A stretch of DNA of 56,526 nt, taken from NCBI RefSeq assembly GCF_001676025.1, contig NZ_LZFW01000015.1:1-56526 (forward strand). Reading direction: 5' to 3'. The translations under genes were made by a program, and so were the position numbers. This stretch comes from Vibrio sp. UCD-FRSSP16_30 (GTDB taxonomy: Bacteria > Pseudomonadota > Gammaproteobacteria > Enterobacterales > Vibrionaceae). Positions 19,010-27,614 of the stretch are shown here, in pieces; position 1 is the stretch's first letter; the number at the start of each line of letters is the position of its first letter. Below the pieces are notes generated by a model that was given only the letters and a program-made list of their open reading frames with translations, had not been told where the DNA came from and made no database searches.

Positions 19010-19167
19010 TAGCGAATTAACTCACTGACAACCAAACTTACAGTGTAGAGCGCAAACCCACTGCACAACACAATAATCACCCACTTTTGCAGCTTTTCAC
19101 TGGCGTTGTAATACACCAAGAAAAAAGCAAGGGCACCTAATATGGCAATAGCAAATAAACGAGTCAT
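19009..19167 (-). CDS. Small two-helix membrane protein
   Basis: 52 codons starting ATG 19167 and ending TAA at 19009-19011. The protein starts MTRLFAIAILGALAFFLVYY and has a second hydrophobic stretch (WVIIVLCSGFALYTVSLVV). The two helices are joined by a short charged loop (NASEKLQK). The stop codon overlaps the start of the coiled-coil gene (TAATG), the classic sign of a coupled two-gene operon. It is below the size cut of the supplied ORF list. Function unknown; probably a partner of the coiled-coil membrane protein. Confidence 0.7.
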   Translation of the reverse strand: MTRLFAIAILGALAFFLVYYNASEKLQKWVIIVLCSGFALYTVSLVVSELIR

Positions 19168-19339
19168 TTACACTCCAAAATCCATATAGAAACATTCAGC
19201 TTTCAGTTTAACAGTTAACTCTTTGTTTTAGTTATCCTAAAGTAAAAGAAATTTCGAAAGCCTCTTGAATCTGTAACTATTTATGTTAATTTAGCCACCT
19301 GTAAGTAAATTACTTACACACCTAGCGTTTTTACGCTAG

Positions 19340-19538
19340 TTCCGATGAAAACTGCAGGAGAGTGACGTTTTATTACGTCCACCGAAGAAGTAAATCTTTC
19401 AGGTTCTTGTGATACGTTCTTGTTTCAACAAGTGAGGACTGCAGTTGGAGGAATCTCTGGAGAGAGTCATTAAATTGGCCGCCGAAGGAGCAAGCCCTTT
19501 TAGGGTGAAACTCTCAGGCAAAAGGACAGAGGAGTGAA
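19340..19538 (+). ncRNA. Tandem glycine riboswitch
   Basis: Two adjacent aptamers can be read. The first has CTGCAGGAGAGTGACG ... CACCGAAGAAG ... CTTTCAGGTT and closes with GGACTGCAG. The second has GGAGGAATCTCTGGAGAGAG ... CGCCGAAGGAGCAAGCCC ... CTCTCAGGCAAAAGGACAGAGGAG. These are the conserved glycine-riboswitch core motifs, and the tandem layout is the co-operative form first described in Vibrio. It sits about 90 bp before an AGCS symporter, the usual target in vibrios. A small hairpin CTAGCGT/ACGCTAG at 19322-19339 precedes it. Whether glycine turns the gene on or off cannot be read with certainty here. Confidence 0.93.
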
Positions 19539-19628
19539 ATTGCGTTTAACCATTTTTTTGTAGTTAATTTTGTTCTTTTGATCCGCATTCACTCTTCTCC
19601 TTATATGTAGTTTTTTTAAGGGGAAACC

Positions 19629-21008
19629 ATGCTTTTTTCACAATCTTCGCTTCACTCTATTTTACAATCCATCGACAGTTTTGTCTGGGGACCACCTCTT
19701 CTTATTTTATTGGTCGGTACCGGTGTTTATTTTACCTTTAGTCTAGGTCTAATTCAGTTTAGGCATCTTCCTACTGCCCTAAAAATGGTATTTAGTAAAT
19801 CAGGAGACTCGCAAGCTAAAGGCGACGTTACTGCATTTGCTGCTTTATGTACTGCCCTTTCCGCCACCATTGGTACAGGTAACATTGTAGGTGTTGCGAC
19901 GGCTATCAAGTTAGGTGGTCCAGGCGCATTATTTTGGATGTGGCTTGCCGCTCTGTTTGGTATGGCAACCAAATACGCCGAGTGTTTGTTGGCTGTTAAG
20001 TACCGTACTACCGACGATAAAGGCGGTATGCTAGGCGGTCCAATGTACTACCTACGTGATGGCGTTAAATCGCCAGTACTCGCAACTTTGTTTGCGGTAT
20101 TTGCCTTAGGCGTTGCGCTATTTGGTATCGGTACATTCCCACAAGTAAATGCAATATTAGACGCATCAGAGGTCACTCTTGGTGCTAACCGTACCTATGC
20201 AGCAGTCGTGCTTACTATCCTTGTGGCTTTGGTTACTTTAGGTGGCATCAAGTCTATCTCTCGTGTGGCTGGCAAAGTTGTGCCTACCATGGCTGTGATT
20301 TATGTGGTGGCCTGTCTTAGCATCTTAATTAATAACAGCCATCAGATTCTATCTGCGGTTGAACTTGTTATTGTCTCTGCCTTCACCCCAACAGCGGCAA
20401 GCGGCGGCTTTTTTGGTGCTAGTGTCATGCTTGCCATTCAATCGGGTATTGCCAGAGGTGTATTCTCTAACGAATCCGGTTTAGGTAGCGCGCCAATGGC
20501 AGCTGCGGCTGCTAAAACAGATTCATGTGCACGCCAAGGCTTGATCTCAATGACGGGTACATTCTTTGATACCATCATTATCTGTACCATGACAGGTTTA
20601 GCTCTGATCATTACAGGCGCATGGCAAACGGATTTAGCGGGCGCAGTAATGACGACTCACGCGTTTGCGGTTGGTCTTAATGCGGATGTATTTGGCCCTA
20701 TCATTGTCTCTGTTGGTTTACTGTTCTTTGCTTTTACCACCATCCTAGGTTGGAACTATTACGGCGAGCGTTGTGTGGTTTACTTGTTTGGCACTAAAGC
20801 TATATTGCCGTACAAAGTCGTGTTCATCGCATTAGTATTTTCTGGGGCGTTCATGAAGTTGGATATGATTTGGCTGATTGCCGATATCGTGAATGGCTTG
20901 ATGGCAGTCCCTAACTTGATTGGACTGATTGCCCTGCGTCAGGTGGTTATAGCGGAAACTAAACTGTTTTTTAATACCACGTTACCGGTAGGGCGAACGC
21001 ATGAGTAA
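19629..21008 (+). CDS. AGCS-family sodium:glycine/alanine symporter
   Basis: 459 aa inner membrane transporter with about ten hydrophobic segments. Family signature segments are FAALCTALSATIGTGNIVGVATAI, GPGALFWMWLAALFGMATKYAE and GIARGVFSNESGLGSAPMAAAAAKT. AGCS proteins bring in alanine or glycine with sodium. The tandem glycine riboswitch directly upstream argues that glycine is the main physiological substrate (inference). The ribosome site AAGGGGAAACC precedes ATG 19629. Confidence 0.93.
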   Translation: MLFSQSSLHSILQSIDSFVWGPPLLILLVGTGVYFTFSLGLIQFRHLPTALKMVFSKSGDSQAKGDVTAFAALCTALSATIGTGNIVGVATAIKLGGPGALFWMWLAALFGMATKYAECLLAVKYRTTDDKGGMLGGPMYYLRDGVKSPVLATLFAVFALGVALFGIGTFPQVNAILDASEVTLGANRTYAAVVLTILVALVTLGGIKSISRVAGKVVPTMAVIYVVACLSILINNSHQILSAVELVIVSAFTPTAASGGFFGASVMLAIQSGIARGVFSNESGLGSAPMAAAAAKTDSCARQGLISMTGTFFDTIIICTMTGLALIITGAWQTDLAGAVMTTHAFAVGLNADVFGPIIVSVGLLFFAFTTILGWNYYGERCVVYLFGTKAILPYKVVFIALVFSGAFMKLDMIWLIADIVNGLMAVPNLIGLIALRQVVIAETKLFFNTTLPVGRTHE

Positions 21009-21021
21009 ACAGTTTTCGACC

Positions 21022-21121
21022 AATCATGTGCATCATCTCCACAAGACGCCGTAAAATCATCCTTGATGGCTTCATTGTGGCATCCATGCCACAAAGACTT
21101 GTTCCGATAATGCACATGATT
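21022..21121. repeat. Nested inverted-repeat structure downstream of the symporter
   Basis: The outer arms AATCATGTGCAT (21022-21033) and ATGCACATGATT (21110-21121) are exact 12-bp complements. Inside lie ACAAG/CTTGT and a tight hairpin TTGTGGC/GCCACAA with a 6-nt loop. The 100-bp block has no credible frame. It could be a palindromic repeat element or a structured 3' UTR. It lies between the symporter stop and a conventional terminator, so it would be transcribed. Confidence 0.55.
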
Positions 21122-21214
21122 TTGTTCAAATAACGTTCGTGATCTCACCCTGACGTTACCGACGAAAGTAACTGGTAAGTAGTTAATATTTAATTACCCT
21201 AATAGGTTAAATCA

Positions 21215-21251
21215 ATAAAGGTCGCTGTATACAATAGCGACCTTTATTTTT
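21215..21251. terminator. Rho-independent terminator, probably bidirectional
   Basis: A 10-bp stem AAAGGTCGCT/AGCGACCTTT has T-rich flanks on both sides, between the symporter gene and the converging ABC transporter operon. Confidence 0.8.
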
Positions 21252-21304
21252 ATGTAGATTAGAGAATATTGGCTTTAGTATACAACTTGAATTTGAGAGT
21301 AAAA

Positions 21305-22117
21305 TTAACCTTTCTTTATCGCCAGTATATTAGGATTACCGGTACTTGAATTGGTTGACACTTTTACTTCAAATGGATAAATCCCTTCGATTTGCTGTTG
21401 AGTTAATACCTTTTGCGGTGTGCCATCGGCGATTAATTGCCCTTTATTTAGCAAAAGTAATCGGTCACAAAATTCTGCGGCGGTATTTAAATTATGCAGC
21501 GCGACAATCACCGTCTTCCCCTCTAAAGCCAAGCTATACAAAATATTCATCAGCTGCGCTTCGTGGCCTATATCTAAACTGGCACTGGGTTCATCAAGCA
21601 AAATAACGGGGGTGTCTTGCAATAAAATTCGAGCCAAATGAACCAGTTGTTGTTCACCACCTGATAACTGATCGACCTGACGATCTTCAAGGGATTCAAT
21701 ATCAAGCCTTTTAAGCACTTGCTGTATCTTTTGCTTTTTGCTGTTTTTATCCAAATGCTCACTGTTTAACAACCCTAATGACACCATTTCGGTGACCTTA
21801 TAAGGAAATTCAACTCGATTAATTTGTGGTAGATAGCTGAGTAAACGTGCTCTTTGTTCTGAAGGCAGCGAAAAAACCTCCTGCCCTTGAATGAGTACCT
21901 GTCCTTGCATCGGATTAAGGTAACCACTAATGTGTTTGAGTAAACTCGACTTACCAGCGCCGTTAGCTCCGATAATACCCACTAGAGAACCTGCATTAAG
22001 CTGAAAGTTAACCTTGTCTAAAATAACAGACTGATTGAACTTAACGTAGAGATCACTCACTGTAACCTGGGCGTGACTCTTATCTATTTGCTCATCTATT
22101 TGCACATCTAAGTTCAT
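21305..22117 (-). CDS. FecE/BtuD-type ABC transporter ATPase
   Basis: 270 aa ATPase of a metal-chelate/cobalamin importer. Walker A is GANGAGKSSL, the signature is LSGGEQQLVHLARILLQ, Walker B is VILLDEPSASLD, and the switch His is in IVALHNLN. It starts at ATG 22117, one base after the permease stop codon. It is the last gene of the binding protein-permease-ATPase operon. The divergent PduO-like gene favours cobalamin as the substrate, but heme or siderophore cannot be excluded. Confidence 0.88.
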   Translation of the reverse strand: MNLDVQIDEQIDKSHAQVTVSDLYVKFNQSVILDKVNFQLNAGSLVGIIGANGAGKSSLLKHISGYLNPMQGQVLIQGQEVFSLPSEQRARLLSYLPQINRVEFPYKVTEMVSLGLLNSEHLDKNSKKQKIQQVLKRLDIESLEDRQVDQLSGGEQQLVHLARILLQDTPVILLDEPSASLDIGHEAQLMNILYSLALEGKTVIVALHNLNTAAEFCDRLLLLNKGQLIADGTPQKVLTQQQIEGIYPFEVKVSTNSSTGNPNILAIKKG

Positions 22118-23167
22118 CTACAATAACCTTCCTTGCTTTTGCACTCGAACCACTAACCAAAGGAAATATATCCCACCAACAATGGCGGTAATAATGCCGG
22201 CTTTGATCTCATAAGGTGCAATTATATAGCGTCCAATCAAATCACAGATGAGTAAGAAAATAGCGCCAAATAACGCAGACAGTGGCAATAAACTAATATG
22301 GTTTGCCCCTGTAAGCATACGCACTAGGTGTGGAACCATTAATCCAATAAAACCAATCGGTCCAGCAATCGCGATAGACATTGCGGTTAATACTGACGCG
22401 CAAAGTAGCAGTAAAAAACGACTTCGCCCCACGTTCATGCCAAGTCCGTGTGCGGCCTCATCACCAATTGATAAAGTATTTAACCATTTACTGTGTCTTA
22501 GTAGCCAAGTGGCGCACACCACAATGACAGGCAGAGGCCAAATAATTTGTGTCCAAATTCGACCTTCAAGACCGCCCATGGTCCAAAATACAAACTGGCT
22601 CACTTCATATTGGCGAGCAAACAGTAAAACCGCTAAGGTTGCGCCGCCAAGCAATGAAGATAAAGCAAGGCCGGCCAAAATGAGATAAAGAGTCTGCCCA
22701 GTTGAAGAGTTTCGCGCTAACACAAACACAAACATGGCGCAGGTTAATGCGCCAATACAGGCGATAATAGGTGTCCATAATGGATGGGTAATAGATAAGC
22801 CTGAAGTAATTGCAATCACTGCGCCAAAACTGCTTCCGGCGCTAACGCCTAGAATGTCCGGACTGGCCAATGGATTACGAAATAGCCCTTGAGTACACGC
22901 CCCCGCTAGCGCTAATGCACTGCCTGCGGCAATGGCGGCAATCACTCTTGGCAAACGAATGTGCACTACAATGGCCGATATCATAGGGTATTGTGAAGCG
23001 GCAACAGTTTGCCCTTCTGTTATCAGCAGTTTTAAATAAGAAAACAGATCGATAATAGAAAGATCAACCGCGCCTAGTATTAGCGCCGCCCATATAGAAG
23101 CGATTAATGCAATGACCCCGCCATAACTATACCACTTCAGCTTTGCGTAGCTGGAGTCTGCAATCAT
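22118..23167 (-). CDS. FecCD/BtuC-type ABC transporter permease
   Basis: 349 aa inner-membrane permease with about ten hydrophobic helices. Diagnostic FecCD segments are RLPRVIAAIAAGSALALAGA, GLFRNPLASPDILGVSAGSSFGA and GPIGFIGLMVPHLVRML. Its start overlaps the stop of the binding-protein gene by 4 bp (23164-23167), so the subunits are coupled in translation. It works with the upstream periplasmic protein and the downstream ATPase. Confidence 0.9.
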   Translation of the reverse strand: MIADSSYAKLKWYSYGGVIALIASIWAALILGAVDLSIIDLFSYLKLLITEGQTVAASQYPMISAIVVHIRLPRVIAAIAAGSALALAGACTQGLFRNPLASPDILGVSAGSSFGAVIAITSGLSITHPLWTPIIACIGALTCAMFVFVLARNSSTGQTLYLILAGLALSSLLGGATLAVLLFARQYEVSQFVFWTMGGLEGRIWTQIIWPLPVIVVCATWLLRHSKWLNTLSIGDEAAHGLGMNVGRSRFLLLLCASVLTAMSIAIAGPIGFIGLMVPHLVRMLTGANHISLLPLSALFGAIFLLICDLIGRYIIAPYEIKAGIITAIVGGIYFLWLVVRVQKQGRLL

Positions 23168-24084
23168 GGAGCTGGCGCTCCAAGCACACTTTGATTTACA
23201 TACAAAATAGTATCCACAATATATTGGCTATAAGTGCTTCTTAACGCCTCTGGAATTGGGTATACGCAACCTTGTTTAACGGCTTTAACTTGACGTAATG
23301 CAGGATCAGTCATCACTTGCTGTAATAACTTGCTATCACCTTGCTGTTCATTGTCTAACCATCCAGGGATAAACATGACATCTGGATTAAGAGAAATAAG
23401 CAGCTCTTTTGACATGGGCGTTTGACCATATTTATCGGCATCAAGATCTTCCACCAAATTAACAAAGCCTGCCTGCTTAACAATCAACTGCCATGTGGAA
23501 TTTTTAGTGCTGGATGTGCCCCAATTATTGTAATCAAGCAGTTTAAATTTATGTCTGGTTAGAATTAACCCTTCTTGAAGGCGGTGTTCCATGTCGATAA
23601 CAATGCTTTTTGCGTTGTTATCTTCTCCAACAATTTTGCCGACAAGTTTTATTGTATCTTTAATGCCATCGAGCGTTGTGGGTATTGGCAATAGGAATAC
23701 TTTAATTCCCGAAGAGCGTAATTGCTCTACTCGCCCTGCATCGGTCCAACTTGCGGCAAAGACAATATCAGGTTGATTAATCAAAATGCGTTCAACATTG
23801 AGATCCAATCGCGGTACAGACTTTGGAACTTTACCGACGATAGGCGAAAACTGTTTGTCATCCACTAGATTAGTGACCGAAGTAAAACGTTGCGGTTCAA
23901 TAAGATCTAATAACACCTCATCACTAAATAGAGTTTTTGACGATATTTTTTGCGGTGCAGCAGACAGAGTGATAGTCGTACCACCGGCATCCGTTACTGT
24001 TAGAGGAAATTGAGCCCAAGCAAATGCGGAGAAAAATAGTCCAAATACAGACAACGCTCTCAATAAACTTCCTATGTTTTTCAT
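23164..24084 (-). CDS. Periplasmic binding protein of the BtuF/FhuD/TroA class
   Basis: 306 aa. A signal peptide (SLLRALSVFGLFFSAFAWAQ) is followed by a helical-backbone metal receptor fold (FPLTVTDAGGTTITL..., LNVERILINQPDIVFAASW, ...ELLISLNPDVMFIPGWLDN). These proteins deliver cobalamin, siderophores or heme to FecCD-type permeases. No cobalamin riboswitch or clear Fur box was found upstream, so regulation is unresolved. It is the first gene of the three-gene operon and is divergent from a cobalamin adenosyltransferase-like gene. Confidence 0.88.
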   Translation of the reverse strand: MKNIGSLLRALSVFGLFFSAFAWAQFPLTVTDAGGTTITLSAAPQKISSKTLFSDEVLLDLIEPQRFTSVTNLVDDKQFSPIVGKVPKSVPRLDLNVERILINQPDIVFAASWTDAGRVEQLRSSGIKVFLLPIPTTLDGIKDTIKLVGKIVGEDNNAKSIVIDMEHRLQEGLILTRHKFKLLDYNNWGTSSTKNSTWQLIVKQAGFVNLVEDLDADKYGQTPMSKELLISLNPDVMFIPGWLDNEQQGDSKLLQQVMTDPALRQVKAVKQGCVYPIPEALRSTYSQYIVDTILYVNQSVLGAPAP

Positions 24085-24302
24085 CTAAACCCTTTACATA
24101 CATCATTAAATACAAGCATGTTGCATCAGCCTAAAACTTAGGACTCTCATTGTTTATTTAACTATTTTTATTTAAGAATAGGGTGATTTTAATCAGTAAC
24201 AATGATTAGATGGCAACTAAGGCTATAGAATAGCAATCTTTGACGTGTAACGCATTGAAACCTAGCCTGTTTTTTTTAGTAAAGTACAACAAAGGAAGCA
24301 TT

Positions 24303-24830
24303 ATGAAATTCAGCGGCAACATTGATGAGCTGGCCTACCCTTTTATTTTTGAAGAAAGCCCTTTATGCGACTTTGAAATACTCACCGATGAATTGTGCAC
24401 TATTGTAGGTTTAGCCCTGAGTAACATTGAAAATGTTGAAGTTCGTCAATCACTTGAAGATCTTCAACCAAAAATATTTCATCTTAATGGTTCTATTCGT
24501 GGCAAAAATGGCATTTTTGAATCGGATATCGAGTCATTAGCAAAAGAGTATCATTTGTTTAAAGATAAAGTGACCGATGACAACAAGCGTTTTGTGCTTC
24601 CTAGAGGGACAGGTCCTGTTATCGTTCTTCATCAATGCCGAAGCTTGTCTAAAAAAGTGGTTCGACAACTCGTGCTAGTAGAGAAATACGGCAAAACAGT
24701 GCCAGAAACCCTACCAAGATTTGCTAACCTGCTAGTGAATTACTTTTTCGCATTAACTCGCGTGCTTAATCAAGAAATGGGCATCATCGAGCCGGAGTAC
24801 ACCAGCATCAATTACCCCGGCAAAAAATAA
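24303..24830 (+). CDS. PduO-type cobalamin adenosyltransferase-like protein
   Basis: 175 aa from ATG 24303, preceded by AAAGGAAGCAT; a longer frame from 24240 has no ribosome site. The C-terminal two-thirds fits the PduO-type ATR helical bundle: KRFVLPRGTGPVIVLHQCRS, then LSKKVVRQLVL and LPRFANLLVNYFFALTRVLN, compare FILPGG...LH.AR...RRAER in active enzymes. The N-terminal TGDDG-type ATP loop expected near residues 5-20 is not recognisable, and the RRAER arginines are altered. It may be a degenerate or non-catalytic relative. The neighbouring BtuFCD-like operon supports a cobalamin link. Confidence 0.65.
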   Translation: MKFSGNIDELAYPFIFEESPLCDFEILTDELCTIVGLALSNIENVEVRQSLEDLQPKIFHLNGSIRGKNGIFESDIESLAKEYHLFKDKVTDDNKRFVLPRGTGPVIVLHQCRSLSKKVVRQLVLVEKYGKTVPETLPRFANLLVNYFFALTRVLNQEMGIIEPEYTSINYPGKK

Positions 24831-24874
24831 CACTCAGCCTAATTCCAAACCATAACCTCTGGGTTCAATGCGGT

Positions 24875-25504
24875 CTAGATACACTCAAAAACCAGCAGCG
24901 CACCCAGAGCAAGCAACACCAAACTACTCATCATTTGCAGGCGATAATTAACTTTACCGCTTGATAGCCACTCTTTTGCTCTATCTAACATACTCGCCAA
25001 ACCACACTGCCACAGCATAGCAATGATAAAATGAATCGAAGCAAGCACTAAAGACTGTAGCCATAAATTACCCGCAGCATCGATAAACTGTGGCAAGAAT
25101 GCCAAATAAAATACCGCCGTTTTGGGATTTAAGACATTCGATAAAAAACCCTGTCTAATCGAGGTCATAACTGAAACGTGAGAAGCGTTAGTAGAGACAT
25201 CAATCAAGCCTGAGCCTGTTTTAAGTGAGCGAATGCCGGAGATCCCAAGCCAAATTAGATAGAAAGCGCCCACCAGTTTAATGCCGTTAAACAGCTCCGG
25301 GCTTTGGCTAATGATTGCCGCAACGCCAATTGCTGACCATGTTGCATGCACATATAAGCCCAAACAAACCCCAAGACTGGTTGCGTAACCATCAAGCTTT
25401 CCACCACGACTGGTGTTACGAATGACTAATACGGTATCAAGGCCCGGAGTAATTGTCAGAAGGGTCATTGCGCAAATGAATGTATATAAGTCGTTAATCT
25501 GCAT
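24875..25504 (-). CDS. LysE/RhtB-family amino acid exporter
   Basis: 209 aa with six predicted hydrophobic segments. Family motifs are TITPGLDTVLVIRNTSRGGKLDG near residues 18-40 and GFLSNVLNPKTAVFYLAFLPQFI near 120. It exports an unidentified amino acid or related compound through the inner membrane. It is a separate copy from the exporter at 17536-18162, with different flanking genes, and monocistronic by position. Confidence 0.88.
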   Translation of the reverse strand: MQINDLYTFICAMTLLTITPGLDTVLVIRNTSRGGKLDGYATSLGVCLGLYVHATWSAIGVAAIISQSPELFNGIKLVGAFYLIWLGISGIRSLKTGSGLIDVSTNASHVSVMTSIRQGFLSNVLNPKTAVFYLAFLPQFIDAAGNLWLQSLVLASIHFIIAMLWQCGLASMLDRAKEWLSSGKVNYRLQMMSSLVLLALGALLVFECI

Positions 25505-25583
25505 TGAGTTTTCTATCTGTAAGCTAGGTATGAAGCAGGAAGTTTGTTAGTCTAAACCAATTCAATACTGTTAAGGAAGCGAT

Positions 25584-27140
25584 ATGTCTGCTTTTCAATC
25601 ACTCAAAGACCATTTCCAAAAGATTGATAATTTCAATCACCTTTCTGCTATTTGTGGATGGGACGCTGCGGCCATGATGCCAAGCGGAGGCAATGAATCT
25701 CGCGGACGCGCAATGGCAGAACTCTCTGTTCATGTTCACCAACTCAAAACCCTTCCTCAACTTGAAGAGTGGTTTGGTAAAGCATCAGAGCAATCATTAA
25801 CTACGCAAGAATCCGCGCAACTTAGAGAAATGAAGCGCAGTTGGTTAATGGCCAATGTCTTACCGACCAAGCTTGTTGAAGCTAAATCACTGGCTGGCTC
25901 CAAATGTGAGCACGCTTGGCGCACGCAAAGAGGCGAAAATGACTGGAACGGTTTTGCTAAAAACTGGCAACCGGTTGTGGCCCTTTCACAAGAAGAAGCG
26001 CAAATTCGCGCGCAAGCAACAGGGTTAACGCCTTATGACGCCATGCTCGATATATTTGAGCCAGGCACCAATTGTGACTCGCTAACCGCACTCTTTGACA
26101 ATGTGAAAACTTGGCTACCGACTCTTATTGATGACGTAATTGAAAAGCAAGCGACAGAATCGATTATTGTTCCTAGTGGCACTTTCTCAACAGAGAAACA
26201 AAAAGCACTTGGCCTGCAAGTAATGAAGCTTTTGCAATTTGATTTTAACCACGGACGCTTAGATGAAAGTGTGCATCCTTTCTGCGGTGGTGTGGCCCAA
26301 GACGTCAGGATCACTACTAGATACGATGAGCACGAGTTCATGCAATCGCTAATGGGCATCGTCCATGAAACCGGTCATGCACGATACGAACAAGGGCTAC
26401 CAAGTTCTCTTTCTGGCAACCCAAGTGGCGAAGCTCGCTCCATGGGGATTCACGAATCTCAATCACTCTTTTTTGAGATGCAACTTGGACGCAGTAAGCC
26501 ATTTATTGATCACCTAAGCCACCTAGCAGGTAAGCAATTTACCGATCATAATCCCGCTTTATTTGAAGCCACTAACCTAAACAAGCTATACACACGAGCT
26601 AAAAAAGACTTCATTCGTGTAGATGCTGATGAATTGACTTATCCCGCTCATGTCATCTTACGCTTTGAAATAGAACGAGATCTTATCAACGGTAAGATTG
26701 CCTACAATGATGTGCCCGAACTATGGGATGCAAAAATGCAATCCTACTTAGGCTTGTCTACTGCCGGAAATTATAAGAACGGTTGCATGCAGGATATACA
26801 CTGGACGGACGTCAAGGGTAAAATGTCGCCTACAAAAACACATAATTATCGAGACGGTTGTATGCAAGACATACATTGGTGTGATGGAAGTTTTGGGTAC
26901 TTTCCTAGTTACACATTAGGTGCCATGTATGCAGCACAATTTATGGCGACGATGAAGAAGACTATATCCGTTGAAGATGTAGTAGCGAGTGGAGATTTGT
27001 CCCCTATTTTCACTTGGTTATCTGAAAACATCTGGAGTAAAGGAAGTCTTCTAAGCACTGATGAATTGGTGAAGCAGGCTACAGGGGAAACACTTAACCC
27101 TCAGCATTTTAAAGACCATTTGATCAATCGCTACTTGTAA
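25584..27140 (+). CDS. Carboxypeptidase Taq family (M32) metallopeptidase, apparent hybrid
   Basis: 518 aa zinc carboxypeptidase removing C-terminal residues from peptides. The zinc-binding HETGH lies at residues 261-265, followed by ARYEQGLPSSLSG and GIHESQSLFFE (third zinc ligand). M32 enzymes are usually about 490-500 aa. The excess is a 25-residue insertion: the conserved NYK.GCMQDIHW block occurs twice, at residues 396-409 and 421-434. The two DNA copies (26769-26810 and 26844-26885) differ at 12 of 42 positions, mostly silently, so this is not a fresh duplication. Residues from 421 onward look like the equivalent end of a divergent allele. The extra loop lies near the active site, so activity is uncertain. 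Confidence 0.85.
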   Translation: MSAFQSLKDHFQKIDNFNHLSAICGWDAAAMMPSGGNESRGRAMAELSVHVHQLKTLPQLEEWFGKASEQSLTTQESAQLREMKRSWLMANVLPTKLVEAKSLAGSKCEHAWRTQRGENDWNGFAKNWQPVVALSQEEAQIRAQATGLTPYDAMLDIFEPGTNCDSLTALFDNVKTWLPTLIDDVIEKQATESIIVPSGTFSTEKQKALGLQVMKLLQFDFNHGRLDESVHPFCGGVAQDVRITTRYDEHEFMQSLMGIVHETGHARYEQGLPSSLSGNPSGEARSMGIHESQSLFFEMQLGRSKPFIDHLSHLAGKQFTDHNPALFEATNLNKLYTRAKKDFIRVDADELTYPAHVILRFEIERDLINGKIAYNDVPELWDAKMQSYLGLSTAGNYKNGCMQDIHWTDVKGKMSPTKTHNYRDGCMQDIHWCDGSFGYFPSYTLGAMYAAQFMATMKKTISVEDVVASGDLSPIFTWLSENIWSKGSLLSTDELVKQATGETLNPQHFKDHLINRYL

Positions 27141-27388
27141 GCTTGGAAAATTATCGGCTTAGATTCATCAAACAAGATATTTAACTACTAACTCCTTTTG
27201 GGACATAAAACGTTTTAGAGTAATGACGCTAAGTCGATTTTGTCCCAAAGCATGGATTGATAACACATCTCTTGACGAACTGAGCTACATAGATTGCTAA
27301 ATTAGCGTTTAACGGTTTACTTTGGGTATAGCAAAACCTCAATTTAATGGCCAAACTCACTTACTTACTACAATTCAATCACACCTGC
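27141..27388. other. Non-coding junction region between the carboxypeptidase gene and IS256 remnant
   Basis: No coding frame is supported. It contains an inverted repeat TTTTGGGACA (about 27196) / TGTCCCAAA (about 27240) spaced by roughly 35 bp, followed by AT-rich sequence. The region sits at the proposed left boundary of the island and may hold an attachment-site remnant, but no direct-repeat partner is visible in this window. Confidence 0.4.
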
Positions 27389-27601
27389 ACAACTAATACG
27401 ATTAAATCTCCTAACATCGATATACTTAAGGCTTTGAAGAAGCGCAAAATCTTCCTAAATGATGAGGCCGCAACCAAAATGGTGTACCTAGTAATCAGAG
27501 ATGCCAGCAAGAAATGAACGATGCCCATTCAAAACTGGCGTCAAGCTATGAGTCTATTTATTGTCTAGTTCGAGGAACATCTTGACAAGCACGTTAACTG
27601 A
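27389..27601 (+). pseudogene. IS256-family transposase remnant, C-terminal end
   Basis: Translating from 27389 gives TTNTIKSPNIDILKALKKRK, then IFLNDEAATKMVYLVIRDASKK, a TGA where the family has Trp, TMPIQNWRQAMSLFIV, a TAG, and FEEHLDKHVN before a TGA at 27599-27601. This matches the C-terminus of IS256/mutator transposases (TTNAIESLN...A.KKRK.FP.D....K.VYLA...ASKKWTMPI.NW..A...F...F). Two in-frame stops and loss of the N-terminal part make it a dead fragment. It marks past transposition at the island edge. Confidence 0.8.
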
Positions 27602-27614
27602 ATTTTGGTCTGAA

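Noticed and set aside
20939..21148. Minus-strand 69-aa frame across the symporter 3' end
   Set aside because: A shadow of the symporter gene and the palindromic block. No ribosome site or family resemblance.
24085..24302. Cobalamin riboswitch or Fur box before the BtuFCD-like operon
   Set aside because: No B12-box core and no good 19-bp Fur palindrome could be read. A loose TAATCAG...TGATTA dyad is too weak.
26769..26888. Recent slippage duplication inside the carboxypeptidase gene
   Set aside because: The two copies differ at 12 of 42 bases and the spacer is unrelated, which does not fit a recent event.
27280..27305. tRNA fragment as island attachment site (GTAGCTCAGTTCGTCAAGAG on the minus strand)
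   Set aside because: It resembles a D-arm but no acceptor stem, anticodon arm or T-arm follows, so it is probably chance.
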